64,000 nucleotides of DNA, taken from assembly GCF_028858725.1 (NCBI RefSeq), contig NC_084774.1, positions 8,158,001 through 8,222,000 on the forward strand, written 5' to 3'. Below are positions 10,096 through 21,800 of this stretch, one piece after another; position 1 is the stretch's first letter; each line of letters opens with the position of its first letter. The notes under the pieces were generated by a model. That model saw nothing but the letters and a program-made list of their open reading frames with translations. It was not told the origin of the DNA and searched no databases. A program made the translations under genes and the position numbers. Origin of the DNA: Colius striatus. Lineage: Eukaryota > Chordata > Aves > Coliiformes > Coliidae.

Positions 10096-13000
10096 GAAGC
10101 AGCACGTTTTCTCCAGGAAGAAAGGAGGAAGTTTGGTCAGGTGGAGTTGGGGTACAAACAGGACCCCTATTCAATATGTACATTACAATACAGATAATAT
10201 ATGTATTTGTGTTTTGGCAACAACCTGCCTCTCCTAGATCTGTGCAAGTTTGTAGGCCAGAGGGATGGAAGCTGTGTATGGGCTTCCCAAAGCCATGGAC
10301 TGTGTGATCTTGTATTTCCCCTTGCTGTTGGGCCTGGCTCACCCTGTGGGTCTGCCCTGGGCTTTGGCCCCTCCTGATGCAGCCTGGCCTGAGATGTGTG
10401 TGTGAGAAGCAGGTTGCTCCAGCTGGCTCTGTCAAATCCAGGGGCTGCACAAACTGGTAGTGCCTAGAAAATACCCCTCCAGTAACTGCTGGAGATACTG
10501 CAAAGGGGCAAAGAGAAGGCTGGGATGAATTCTTTCCCAATATTGGTAACTTCCCTCTGTGGAAGATGCTTGGAGAGGCCCAGTGAGAGCCCTCTGTGTC
10601 TGTGCAGTGCCAGGTGCCTCTGAACAGAGTATAAAATGATGTTGAACCTGCATTCATGGTGCCTGATCTGTTGTGTCTGAGGGTGAGGGAATGCAGCCTT
10701 GCCCTTGTCCTGGGGTTAGAGAGGATTTCCCTGTCCCCAGGCCTAAGGGGGTGCATGCTGAGGACTGGCTGTAGCCAGGGGCTCTCTGAAAGCTGTAGGT
10801 GCAGCTTTGTCATCCAAACATTTGTGGATGCTCACTGGAGGAGAGGGATGGTTGTACCCACTGAAATGGGCAGTAAATCCTTTGTGTGCACCTGACACTT
10901 GCTTGTTTTTGTCAGCCTGCAGCTTACCCTGGCTGCACTGTGTTTTATTCTGTCCTGATCTGCCAAGTCCATACAGGGCCCTGTAAAGCTGCACTTGCAA
11001 GTGAGCTCTCTCTTATGAGATGTGAGAAAGAATCATCGCTTTTGGTAATGATGTTATTAAAAGAAATCATTGTAAAAGGCTCTGTCTGGTGGGAAATGTG
11101 GAAGGAGCAGCTGATGGACTCTTAATGGAGCAGTCAGGACATGAATCTGCTCAGTTTCTAAATAGACATGAAAGGGTTTTGCTCGAAAGCCTCTCCTGCA
11201 CAGCTCTGTCTGGGATGTAATTGTATCCCTTTGAAAACAGCATGGCTCACTGAATATTCATTAGGCCTCAGATGATGAAACAAATACATTTTGCTGATTA
11301 TCTCAGAGCTGATCCTCCCCTCAGAGCAGTGACTCTGCACAGTCAGCAGCCAGCCCGGGCCCTGAGGTGCCAACAAGCACCTGGGACTGCTCTGCCCCCC
11401 AGAATGGGGCTTCACAGCTCGGGTCTGGGGCCTTTGCTGCGTGTGAGGCTGTGCCCAGAGAGGCTCTGAGGGACAGGCAGCTGCTTGGGGTGCAGCCCTG
11501 GGGCAGCAGCAGGATCGGCCTCATCCTTCACAAGCGGCCAATGCCAATGTGAACGGGCCAGTGAAGCCAGTGGCCCAGTTCCACTGCCCTGCAGCATCTC
11601 TCAGCTCATTTTTTCCCCCACAGCCCTGAGGCTGTGGCCCAAGCCAGGACCCTGGGAAGGGCTGACTCCCCCTGGGTGCCCTCCCTGCTCCCCACTCTGG
11701 GGGTGGCTGTGTGTGGTTTGCAATCAGGGTTTTAAGAGCTGGAGACTAATGAGGAGGAGAGCTGGGTTTTCCATCTTGATGAGAAGGGGATAACACTCAC
11801 TGCACAAACTCCCCAAGGAGCTGTAGTGCTCACCATTTGCCTCACCTCCTTGGTTTTATAGGCCTTGGGCATGCAGGCTGAGGTGTGGAGGCAGCGAAGC
11901 ATCCTTAGGAAGTGCTCACAGTGACCTTGGAGGCTGAGCGAGGCGTTTCTGCCTGACAGCAGCCAGGTGCTTTCTCCCAGGGGCTGGAGGTGGGATGCAG
12001 TCTCTGTATTGCTTGGCAGAAGATCTGCTCTCTGAATTCTGCTGTTGGGAGGCTGAGCTTGGGTCCTGTGTCTCTTCTGCCTCCTGCCTGCTCCTGTTTG
12101 TCTCTTCTCCCATCCTGAGCAGAGCTGAGAGACAGAACTCACAGGGCTTTAAATCTCCTACCTGTGCCTTCTGCCTTCAGGAGCTACAGAGAATTCACAG
12201 CTCAGTGGTGGAAGGAGTTGGATTTGCTGGGATTGCTCCTGCTCTAGAGAAACACAGAGCCAGGGGTTGCAGCCAGGCTGCAGTGACTGAGTGCTGCCTC
12301 AGCCCTCTCACACCTGACACTCGCCTGGGGTTAATCTGGGTTCTGATTGGAGCACAGAGGCTCCTTCTGAGCACAACCTCTGCTGCCAGAGCAAAGCAGC
12401 TCCAGGGGCCTGTTCTCCTTCACTCCTCTCTGGCTCCCTCCTGATCTGCAGCCTGCAGGTGAGTGTTGGGTGTTGGTGTTGCACAGCAGCTCACAGCCCC
12501 AGTGGCAGCAGTGCCTGTGCTCTGCCCCATCCCACTGCTGCTCACAGGGGTGAGGAGGGACACAGGTCCCACTGCAGCAGAGCCACAGGGTTTGGCTTGT
12601 GTTATCTCCCAGCCTGGAGCTGCACAGGCCGGGCTGGGCTCAGACAGTCCATGCAGGAGTGACAGAACCCTGCTCAGCCTCTTCACGCCCCTTCCTTCCC
12701 AGTGTCCCTCTGAAGAGCACAGACCCTTCTTGTGCCTCTGCCCAAGCAGAGTGTCCCGGGTACAGCTCAGGAGGCGTCTGGCAGCTCAGCATTCCCAGCT
12801 CAGGCTGTGCCCGGGGGCAGCTCCTGAACCCGCTCGCAGCGGCTCTGCGTTGTGCTCGGGGAGCTCGGGCAGCACCACGGACACTCCAACAGCCTCACGT
12901 GTGGGGGCTGCGGTCAGAGGGAACCTGAGCCTGTGCTCCAGAGCCCATCAGAGGGAACCCTTCGTCCTGCGCTCGCAGGAGCGACAGGCGGCAGCGGGCG

Positions 13001-13735
13001 CTCTGAGACAGGGCTCGGCTGCTCATCGCTGCCCTTTCTCGGCCTGAGGACGATCCCAGAAGATGGCCCTGGCTGCGGGGGCTGCCCTGACCCTGCCCTG
13101 CTCCCTGGTGCAGGGCTCAGAGCAGCAGAGGCAGAGGGTTATGCTTTGCCCAGGGCGGGCTGTGCCGTGTCACGTCCTTCCCCAGAAGCCCCGTGGTCTG
13201 TGAGCCGTTTTCCCTCTGCACGTCAATGGAGGGAGAGGTTGATGTTTCCCCTGATGGCAGCCTGTGAGCACGGTTTGCTGGAGGTCAGCTGAGGGCCTGT
13301 GCTCTGCCAGCGAGGTGGCAGCTGATGAGAGGCGTTGCCTGAGCAAGGGGCCGAGCAGCCTGCGGGGAAAACGCCTTCCTGCCCTTTTCTCAGGGGTTTT
13401 CACTTTCACAGACAGGCTTCACGCACTTGGCAGCCCTTCTCCTCCTCTTCCTCCCTGCAGCAGTGCTGCTGGGGGCTGGGGGGTCCACAGGGTTTTCCTT
13501 TGGGTGGCTTTTCCTCATGGTTGCTGCAGTGACCTCTGCGTCAGGCTTTGGGACCCCATGCAGTGTAAACAGCTTTTACAAATGTTTCCCATCTCTAAAG
13601 TGAGTTAAATCTTCAGTTTGCTCCCTTCTGGCTCTGTCTGGGGTTGGGTTCCAGCAGGAAGGTCACAGCTGCTCCCAAAGGTCCCTCTGCTGCCGAGGGC
13701 AAATGCTGCACTGTGCTGGCAATGCACTGAGCTCT
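10096..13735. other. Intergenic, no gene recognised
   Basis: The left part probably includes the CDK5RAP1 3'UTR; ATTAAA at 11056-11061 is one possible poly(A) signal, with no clear AATAAA before it. No exon with recognisable protein similarity was found on either strand. A patch around 12700-13150 is somewhat richer in CpG than its surroundings but contains no reading frame I can identify. Confidence 0.5.
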
Positions 13736-13739
13736 GCCA

Positions 13740-14370
13740 TGGCAGCACTGGGACCTGCCACAGCCCCACTGCAGCCCCAGCACAGCCCCAGCCCCTCTGC
13801 TGCCCCACTGCTGCCCCAGCACAGCCCCACTGCAGCCCCACTGCTGCCCCAGCCCCTCCTGCAGCCCCAACACAGCCCCAGCCTCTCTGCAGCCCCACTG
13901 GTGCCCCAGCACAGCCCCAGCCCCCTCTGCAGCCCCACTGGTGCCCCACCACAGCCCCAGTCCCTCCTGCAGCCTCATTGCTGGCCCCAGTACAGCCCCA
14001 GCCCCTTCTGCAGCCACAGCATAGCCCCAGCCCCCTCTGCAGCCCCTCTGCAGCCACAGCATAGCCCCAGCCCCCTCTGCAGCCCCTCTGCTGCCCCAGC
14101 ACAGCCCCAGCCCCTCCTGCAGCCCCTCTGCAGCCCCAGCACAGCCCCAGCCCCCTCTGCAGCCCCTCTGCTGCCCCAGCACAGCCCCAGCCCCCTCTGC
14201 AGCCCCTCTGCTGCCCCAGCACAGCCCCAGCCCCTCCTGCAGCCCCTCTGCTGCCCCAACACAGCCCCAGCCCCCTCTGCTGCCCCAACACAGCCCCACC
14301 ACTGCCCCAGCACAGCCTCAGCCCCTCTGCAGCCCCACTGCAGCCCCAGCACAGCCCCAGTCCCCCCTGA
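13740..14370. repeat. Minisatellite, 630 bp
   Basis: Tandem array built from a roughly 40-bp unit made of CAGCACAGCCCCAGCCCC, then CTCTGCAGCCCC, with variants (CTGCTGCCCC, CTCCTGCAG). Long open frames on both strands here, up to 318 codons on the minus strand, are produced by the repeat and are not genes. Confidence 0.9.
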
Positions 14371-17300
14371 GCCCACCCCACAGCTGGGCTGGCTGTGTGG
14401 GTCTGTGACCTGCCTGGCAGTGACAGGGGCCTGATGCTGAGTGGCAGCTCTGATTTCTCAGGGTTTTGTGAATTCAGAGTGTATCTTGCCAGTCTGTCAC
14501 AGTCACTGCTGTTCTCTGGGGCCTGGGAGTCCTGTGGCTTTTCTTCCTCCCCTGTGAGCAATTTATTTCCTTTACTGACAGCTAACTATTGACTTCTGGT
14601 TCTGCTGAAGATGAGATGTCCTGTCTCATCAGGTTTAAATTAGTTTTATCTTTAGACTTTCCTATTAATAAGCTCTCATCATGGTGTCATTACTTGATAT
14701 CTGTTTTCTGATGGTTTCCATTAATGGCTCTGTATCTTCACAGATATTTTTACAAGTAATTTTTCCCCTGCTGCCTGAGTTGTTTCACAGTCAGACTGAG
14801 ACCAGGGACGTGGAGACAGGCAGCCACTGGGCAGAGGGAGCTGTGGAGGGGCCGAGTGCCCAGGGCAAGGTGATGGGTTGGGGGGGATTGACCCACCCTC
14901 CCTGGGACTGGCTGCAGCCCCCTCACCCCCTGCTGCCATGCTGGGTGCAGGGGTCAATACAGAGGTTACAATGCCTCCTGTGAGGCTGAGGTGCTCTGTG
15001 TGTGTTGTCCCCCCACTGCCCAGATCCCAGCTGCTGCAGGCAATTAAGGGAATGATTTCACATTGTTCCCAGGTGGGGTCTGTGTTCCTGAAGCATCTTC
15101 CACAGCAGTTGGGCACAGGCACGGGCAGAGCTGCCAGCCTGGGTGAGCTGGGGCTTCAGGGGTTCTCTCATTGTGTCAAATGCAAAGCTCATTGCTGTTG
15201 AAAACACCCAAATCTCCTTAAGACCAGGAAAATGCACCCTCTGGGCTTCATCTCCAGGAGTCACTGGCCTGGGGTGAGGTTGGGGGGAGATGTGGGGCAG
15301 AGGATTTAATGCAAGAACCTCTTTTCCCTGAGTATCATTCTCATTAAGGAGGAGGAGAAAGGTGCCTGATTGTGTGAGAGGGAACCCTGGTCTGACAACA
15401 GCCTGATGGAGGGTGGCATTTCTAATAGAGCTGTCAGGGTGCTCCAGGGACACTTGTGTCTGCTCTCTGCACAGTCAGGTCACAGAGCAGCGCTGGCTGG
15501 CCCAGCCCTGGCTGTTGGCTCCTGCAGCAACTCCAGCTGCAGGCAGGGCAATTTGCAGCAGCTCCTCCAGCACTGGGTTTGTGCTGATTAATATTCAGCA
15601 CACTGCTGAGAAAATGAAAAGCCAGACAGAATGGTCCTCCTCCCCTTTCTGCATCCATGAGGATGCCAAGGGTAATGGCTGAGGCACAGACACAAAAACA
15701 AAGTGGCTTTTGGTCAGGCTGATACAGGGGCTTCTGAGCCAAACAAGGTGCTCCCTTTCCTGTGGGTTATTTGGCCCAAGTTTTTAACCTGTTTCTTCTT
15801 TCTGTGTGTGTGACGCTGTCCTGTTGTTTAATTACAGCCAGCTTAAAGAAGAGCAGCAGGAGGTTTGCTGTGAGGCTGCCAGAACACACCAGTGGGCATC
15901 ACCAAACCCCTGCTGGGACAGGGGGAAACTCCTGACAGGCAAAAGGAAAAGGAAAGGAATCTCCCCATGATTTCTAGATCAAAACTCCACTTTGCAAAAG
16001 GCTTTCACTGTTGTCAGGGATGCTCAGAAGAAAGCCCAGGCCAGCCAGGAGCAGTGGGACCCCCTGGCAGAGCCCGGGATCCTGTGGGCAGCAGGAAGAT
16101 GCCAACCCCTGCATCCTCCACAGCTGCACCCACTCAGCAGGCTCCTTTCCCTGCCCCAGCTGCAGGTAATGTGTTTCTCTCCATCCTTCTGGGGCTCTTT
16201 CCTCCCCTTGCTCCCTGGACAAGCCTGGGAGACCCTCAGACCTGTGTTCCTGAGGTGGGGCTGGGTGCTCCTGTACACAAAGCAGCTTACGAAAGAGAAG
16301 GAGGAATGCAGAGCTCTGGTGCAAGCCCAGGCTGCTGTTTGCCTTCAGGGCTTTGGTTTTACATCTCCAGGGGCCAAAGTAAAGCCTCTCCTGGCAGGCT
16401 CAGACCTCATGTTTCCCTGTTGTGCAAACAGAAGCTGGCTGGGAGCACGATGATGTGTGTGCTGTCAGCACAGCCCCGTGAAGGCAAACACAGAGCGAGG
16501 TGCCCTCCCTCCCAGCACCCACCACCAAGGACACAGACATCCCCCAAGGCACCTTTTGCCATTGATATTGGTGCCTCACAGCTGAAGGCTTTGGGGCTGA
16601 TGGCCACCTGCCCCTTGCTCTGTGGGAGGGGACGTGGCACCATTCCACCTGGAAGGATTTGGGGTTGGCATTCTGGGGCTGGGATTGCTGGGGAAGTCGT
16701 TGTGCCTGTCTCTGCAGTTACCCACAGCTGTTGACCCTGGGTTGGGAACTGGCTCTTTCATTCTGCTCCTTCTGTTTCACCAGGAACTGGAAAGCAAAGA
16801 TGCCCAACGAGGCGTTAGGAGCCACATCCTGCCCAAGGCAGCACCATCCAGGCCTGGCCCTCTGTGCCCCTGAGCACACACAGCTGCTTGGCACGAGGAG
16901 CCCTTCCCAGAGCCCTCAGCTGGACACTCCAGCAGCCCCAGCTTGGATGGGAGCAGGTTGGTGCTCTGGGGACAGGGGACAGCACAGGGTGCAGGGTGGT
17001 GGGGGGGATGAGCCACAGCTGGGGGCTGAGGTCTGTGCTGAAAGTGTCACCCTGAGCTGGCCTCAGAGCTCCCAGCTGCTCCTGTGCACTCCCAGCTCCT
17101 GGCACTCCCCATTTCCCACTTCCCAGCCCCTCAACTGCTCTCATCACCTTTTCCTTTGGATGCCCTTCACCAGGAGCAGCTGATCCCTGCATCCCTGGGG
17201 CTGGGGTTGGCACAGTGGCCGTGCTCTTGGCTGGAGTGACCAGCTGCAAAGTCGAGGGCAAATGCAGGTGAGAGGCAGGTCCCATCCCCTCCTGAGCACT

Positions 17301-18488
17301 GGGAGTGGGGCACTGGGGAAGAGCTGGGGCTCCAGGGCCTGTGTTAGCTCAAGCCTCCTGTACCCAGGGGCTTGCTGGCTCTTGCAACTCACCCCCACAC
17401 CACGTCCCAGGGATCCCAGGGACATGTTTGCTCATGTCAAACAGCTCCCAGCTCACTGGCAACAAGCAGGGAGCAGGAACAGAGAATAAAAGAACCAGCA
17501 GCTCAGGGACAAGGGCAGAATAAATCTGCATAAATACAAATGAGAGGAATGTTTATTTCTAACAGTGACCACATTTCTGTAGCTGCTTTAACGTGAGAGG
17601 CACAGGGTGGCAGGGCTTGGGCTGGGCTCTGGGGCTGCAGCCCATGGTGGGTCCCCACCTTCCAGCACATTTAGCTATTAAATATTCTTTGCATGTGAGT
17701 TGCTCCTGTAGCTGATGGGAGAGATAAATAACAAAATCCTTCAGCAGTTTGGAAAGGACCCAAATCACGTGCTGAATGCAGATGAAGAAAAAGCCTTTTG
17801 GTTGTAAGAAGTAACAGAAGGGATGTGAATCCACCTCACCCACCATGAAACACAGCCACATGCACTTGGAGATTACAAGGCAGGATAGCATTTGCTCTGA
17901 TCAGCTCAAAGCTTAACTGTGTGGGAACAAATCAGCCAAGTCCAGGGCTGGATTAGACTTCAGGGCTCTTTGTTTTAATGGTGTGAAATCGCTGGGAACA
18001 GCAGCAAAAATCTCCCTTTGAAATGGCAAAGCAATCAGGACACAGGTGAGCAAAGACAAAGCCTTTCCCTTTCACCAGCATTTGGCTCTTCTCTCTCTTT
18101 CCATCTTGGGAATTGGTGCAGTTGGTGCAAAGTCACCAAAGTCACAAAGTCCCCGTGGGGCAGCTGAACCAGGGAGGCTCCTCTGTGCCCAGCACTCACC
18201 TGTTCCAAAACACAGCTCCAAAACACAGCCCTGGCCCCAGCCACACTCAGCTGTGTGAGGAAAGGCTGGAGGGTTGGGGCAGGACCTTTGGCAGTGATTG
18301 CCATAACGAGTGGCTTATGGCCAGGACAGCTGAGAGGGCACAGGGACAGGACCTGGGGCTCCTGCCATCAGCACAGCTACCCATCAGCATGATTAACACT
18401 GGCCTGGCTAGCCCTGGGCACAGTGAACCAGGGGCTGCACAGAGTCACTACAGGCTGAGAAGGCTGAAATGCAATGCAGAAGAAAGAG
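14371..18488. other. Intergenic, no gene recognised
   Basis: No exon of a known family was found on either strand. The stretch 14580-14790 is markedly AT-rich compared with the region and non-repetitive, like a conserved non-coding element. A frame of 280 codons at 15892-16734 (+) has no recognisable domain and no supporting splice or promoter context. An AATAAA on the minus strand at 17557-17552 could be an alternative 3' end for gene A. Confidence 0.5.
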
Positions 18489-18494
18489 TTTATT
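18489..18494 (-). terminator. Candidate poly(A) signal for gene A
   Basis: AATAAA on the minus strand, about 290 bp beyond the last exon-like block of gene A (18780-18835). A second AATAAA lies at 17557-17552. Which of them is used cannot be decided from sequence. Confidence 0.45.
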
Positions 18495-18779
18495 TTCTTG
18501 ATTGTGTTTCTCCATTTTCATGTCTATTTTCTCTGTGTGTTGAGTGATCTTCCTCCCTCCCTCCTCCTCCTTCTGGGGTGCAGCAGTGGGAATCACCTTC
18601 AGGGGTACCTGGAAGGACTGTGGAGCTGAGGTTTCAGGCAGCAGTGGAGCTTGGAGTGACAGCCCCATACTCCCCCCTCATCTCACCCAGCCCAGGCACT
18701 GGCATCAGCACCAGCACTGGCACCAGCACTGGCCTGCCTGAGCTCTGAGCCACGTCCCCAGCCAGCAGATCCTCCTTAC

Positions 18780-18835
18780 CCCCTGGCACTGCCAGCCCCA
18801 CGGCTACGGAACGCTCCCGGCCTCGATGCCCGTGG
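18780..18835 (-). pseudogene. Relic BPI2-start exon of gene A
   Basis: A 56-bp block with good splice borders (CTCTCCCACAG before it, GTAAGG after it). One frame reads ERSVAVGLAVPG, resembling the opening beta strand of BPI2 (compare SQLAMSANFL in human BPIFB4). The family exon is normally much longer (174 and 213 bp in genes D and B), and the entry phase does not match the preceding exon at 19447. It is therefore a shrunken remnant, although it may still be spliced in and supply the stop codon. Confidence 0.5.
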
Positions 18836-21800
18836 CTGTGGGAGAGGGACCCGGGTCAGTGTGCCCAACCCCCCCTGAGCCCTGGCAGCCCCCCACAGTG
18901 CCCACTGTGCCAGCAGCCCCAGAGCCCCTGGCTGTCTGGGCAGAGCTGATTTAGCGCCCTGAGCAATCCTCCTCCAGGGAAGCTGGGACAGCTTCCAACG
19001 CTTCCTTCCACCCTCCATCTATCAACTCTGCCTGCAGATGAAGCTGAAACGCTTCCCATCACCTCTGCAAATGTTAATTAATCCTTACAGCCTCCTGCAG
19101 GCCATTACTCACTCCTATTAAGTAAATATTATTAAATGCTTTTATGGGAGGTGAAGTGACTGTTCCAGGGCTGTGCAGGGCACAGGGAGGAGTGCACAGG
19201 CTCTGTCTCGCCAGGGAGCTGCTGAGCACACGAAGCAGCTGAGGTGGAGCTGGGGGTGTCTCCAAAGGCCAGGGACATGGGACCATGTGGGGTGCAGGTG
19301 CTTTGTGGGGTGCAGGTGCTTTGTGGGCCTGCCCTGAGATGCATCAGCACCCCACAGCTGTGACTGCACCCCAGGACCATGCAGACCCGCTCCAGGGCTG
19401 CATCCCCCCGACACAGACCCTCTCCTGGCACCAGGGCCAGACTTACTCCTGAGGAGCCAGTCGATGAAGACACTTGGGAAAGGAGAATCCTGCAAAAAGC
19501 CAAGGAGTGGTTAGAGGCTGCAGCTGCAGTGGCAGCATGAGGAGCTGGGCTGGGACATGGCCCTACCTGCAAGTTCAGCTCCACAGACTGCTCCGATGTC
19601 AGCGGCAGACGGGGCAGGGCTGAGTAGATTTTCCCCAGGAGCCCGAAGGAGATGACACCTGGGGAGAAGGAGAGGCCACTGGGGCTGGGCAGAGGCAGCT
19701 GCCCATCCCCAGCCCCACTGGCAAGGGGAGAGTCTGGCAGAGCCTGGGGCCATCCCCAGCACCAGGGGAGGATAAACCCCATCCTTCCTGTGGGCCTCAG
19801 AGCTCTGGGGGTTCCAAGGTGCCCAAGAGAGCTGCTGGGCTGGAGCTTTCTGCTGCATCACACAGGAAATACTTTGGATCCATGGGGACAACACTTGCAA
19901 TGAGGCAGCAATTGTGTCTGCACAGGACCCAAACTGAGCAGAGCTGGGGAGAGAAGAACCTGTGTGCAGGGCTGCAGCAGCTCAGGTCTGGCTTCAGCTG
20001 GAAAACCAGCCCCAAGAACAGCAGCACTGTTGTGGTTTTGGATATCAGGCAGGGGGAGGCTGCCAGAGCGGCAGCTCAGCCAGCAAAGCAACACTGCTCC
20101 TGCCTTGTGCAGAGCTGCTCCTGCCTTGTGCAGAGCTGCTCCTGCCTTGTCCCCAGGCCCCCGCTGCCTGGGAGATGGATAAACACCAAACCCCAGCGTC
20201 ACTCTGAGAGGGAAAAGGAAATGGAATGACTTACGGTTGAGGAATTGCAGCTCCATATTGATGATGCTGACCCAGATGTTCACTACAGGGCAGAGCTGCA
20301 ACGGTAACAAGTGACAGCTGTGGTGAGGATGCCATGGGTACAGCAGCACCTTTCCCTGACATCACCAGGGTTTCACAGACTCAAGTTCCTGGAGCAGAGT
20401 TTCCTCCATGGAAAAGGAAAAAAAATAGCAATACAAATTGTTCAGGCCTGTCCTCAGGACAGCAGAGGCTCTATTTAACAGAGTAACAGGTTTCCTAACA
20501 AGCACTTTTCCTCTGGGTGAGGCTGTCACTCCTGCTTAGGGCCCTGCTCTGCACCAGGAGGCGGCTCAGAAAGCAATTGGTCACAGATTACCCCATAACT
20601 CTGCATGATGGAGCTGGAATTGCTGCTAACAAATGCATTCTGACTGTAAGGAAGATCAAGGAAGCGTGTAGGGTTCCCTGATGGCACATGGGTGTGTGTC
20701 TGTGCCTGCACCTAGAGGGGTCTAAATGTGCTGGGGATGCCAGAGCATGGTGTCACTGAAGGGCAGCTTCCTACACTTGCAGGCACTCACCACGGCAGGC
20801 ACGAGAGCCTGAAGGGTAGGGTTCAGAAATCCGCTCACCACGTTGCTGAGGAAGCTGGAAAGGGATAAAAACCAGACAAAAATTAGCAGGGAAGTTGTCA
20901 AAATCCAGGGCTCAGCATCAAGGCAAATCCAACCCCCTCTGCTGCTCTGCAATGCCTTGAGCAGGGCAGAGGAGCCCCTTTGTCTGCTCTCATCTGGTGC
21001 TAAAAGATGCTGCAAACCCACAGCTCCCCCAGGCTTTAGCAGGAACTAGAGATGCTCAGGACTTTGCTACCTGGTTGTCAGAATCTGATTGTTAAGGGGG
21101 AAATCTGTGCCCAGAATTGAGTCTGAAATTTTGCCCCATTGCAAACTTGCCAAGAGCTGACCCCAGCCAGGGTTGTTTGTTATTTGAGCTGTCTCCCTGT
21201 GCACAGACCAATGCCCCAGCTCAGCTCCTGTGTGTGATGAATCCACCCTGAGAATCACCTTGGGGCTGCCCTGAGCATCTGCTCGGTGTGACGTGAGCCC
21301 TGCGCTCCCACACTCACCCCTTCTGCAGGTTGACCTTGAAGCCACCCATCAGGCTGTTGCAATCCTTCACCACCAACTTGAGGTCTCTGGGGCTGTCCTG
21401 GGTCAGGGCAATGTGGGATGTGATGTTTGTTTCTATTGAGGATCCACTCAGATACTGAAAAATCCTGAAAGATAAGGATGTAGCCTGGGGGGTTATGGAG
21501 GAAACCAAGGCAGCACAGAAGAGCTGAATCTGCAGACGTGGGCTGGGGCAATGTTTTGGGCTCAGGAGAGGCTCCTGGTCCTGTGAGCAGATCATTGAAG
21601 GCCCAGGGTGAAAACAGACACAGCAGGTTTTCCAGGGCAGTTCTGCCTTGATGGGGAGGAAGGACAAGAGGCACAAAGGAGCACAGAGCCTTTGCTCCAA
21701 CTTGTCCACAGGAGAGTCACGTCCTCTGCCAGCCCCTGCAGACTGAGACCAGGCCCTTGGAGGACAGCTGGGCACGTCCCCAGGGAGAGGCAGCAGCACA

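Noticed and set aside
13605-14561. 318-codon minus-strand frame and several plus-strand frames over the same stretch
   Set aside because: Produced by the CAGCCCC minisatellite; low-complexity Gly/Cys/Trp or Pro/Ala/Ser text with no domain and no splice context.
15892-16734. 280-codon plus-strand frame
   Set aside because: No recognisable domain, no hydrophobic or repeat pattern, no promoter or splice support; can arise by chance in GC-rich DNA.
17559-17891. 110-codon minus-strand frame ending just before an AATAAA, considered as the last exon of gene A
   Set aside because: No BPI2 similarity and no acceptor in the right phase; kept only as a possible alternative 3' end.
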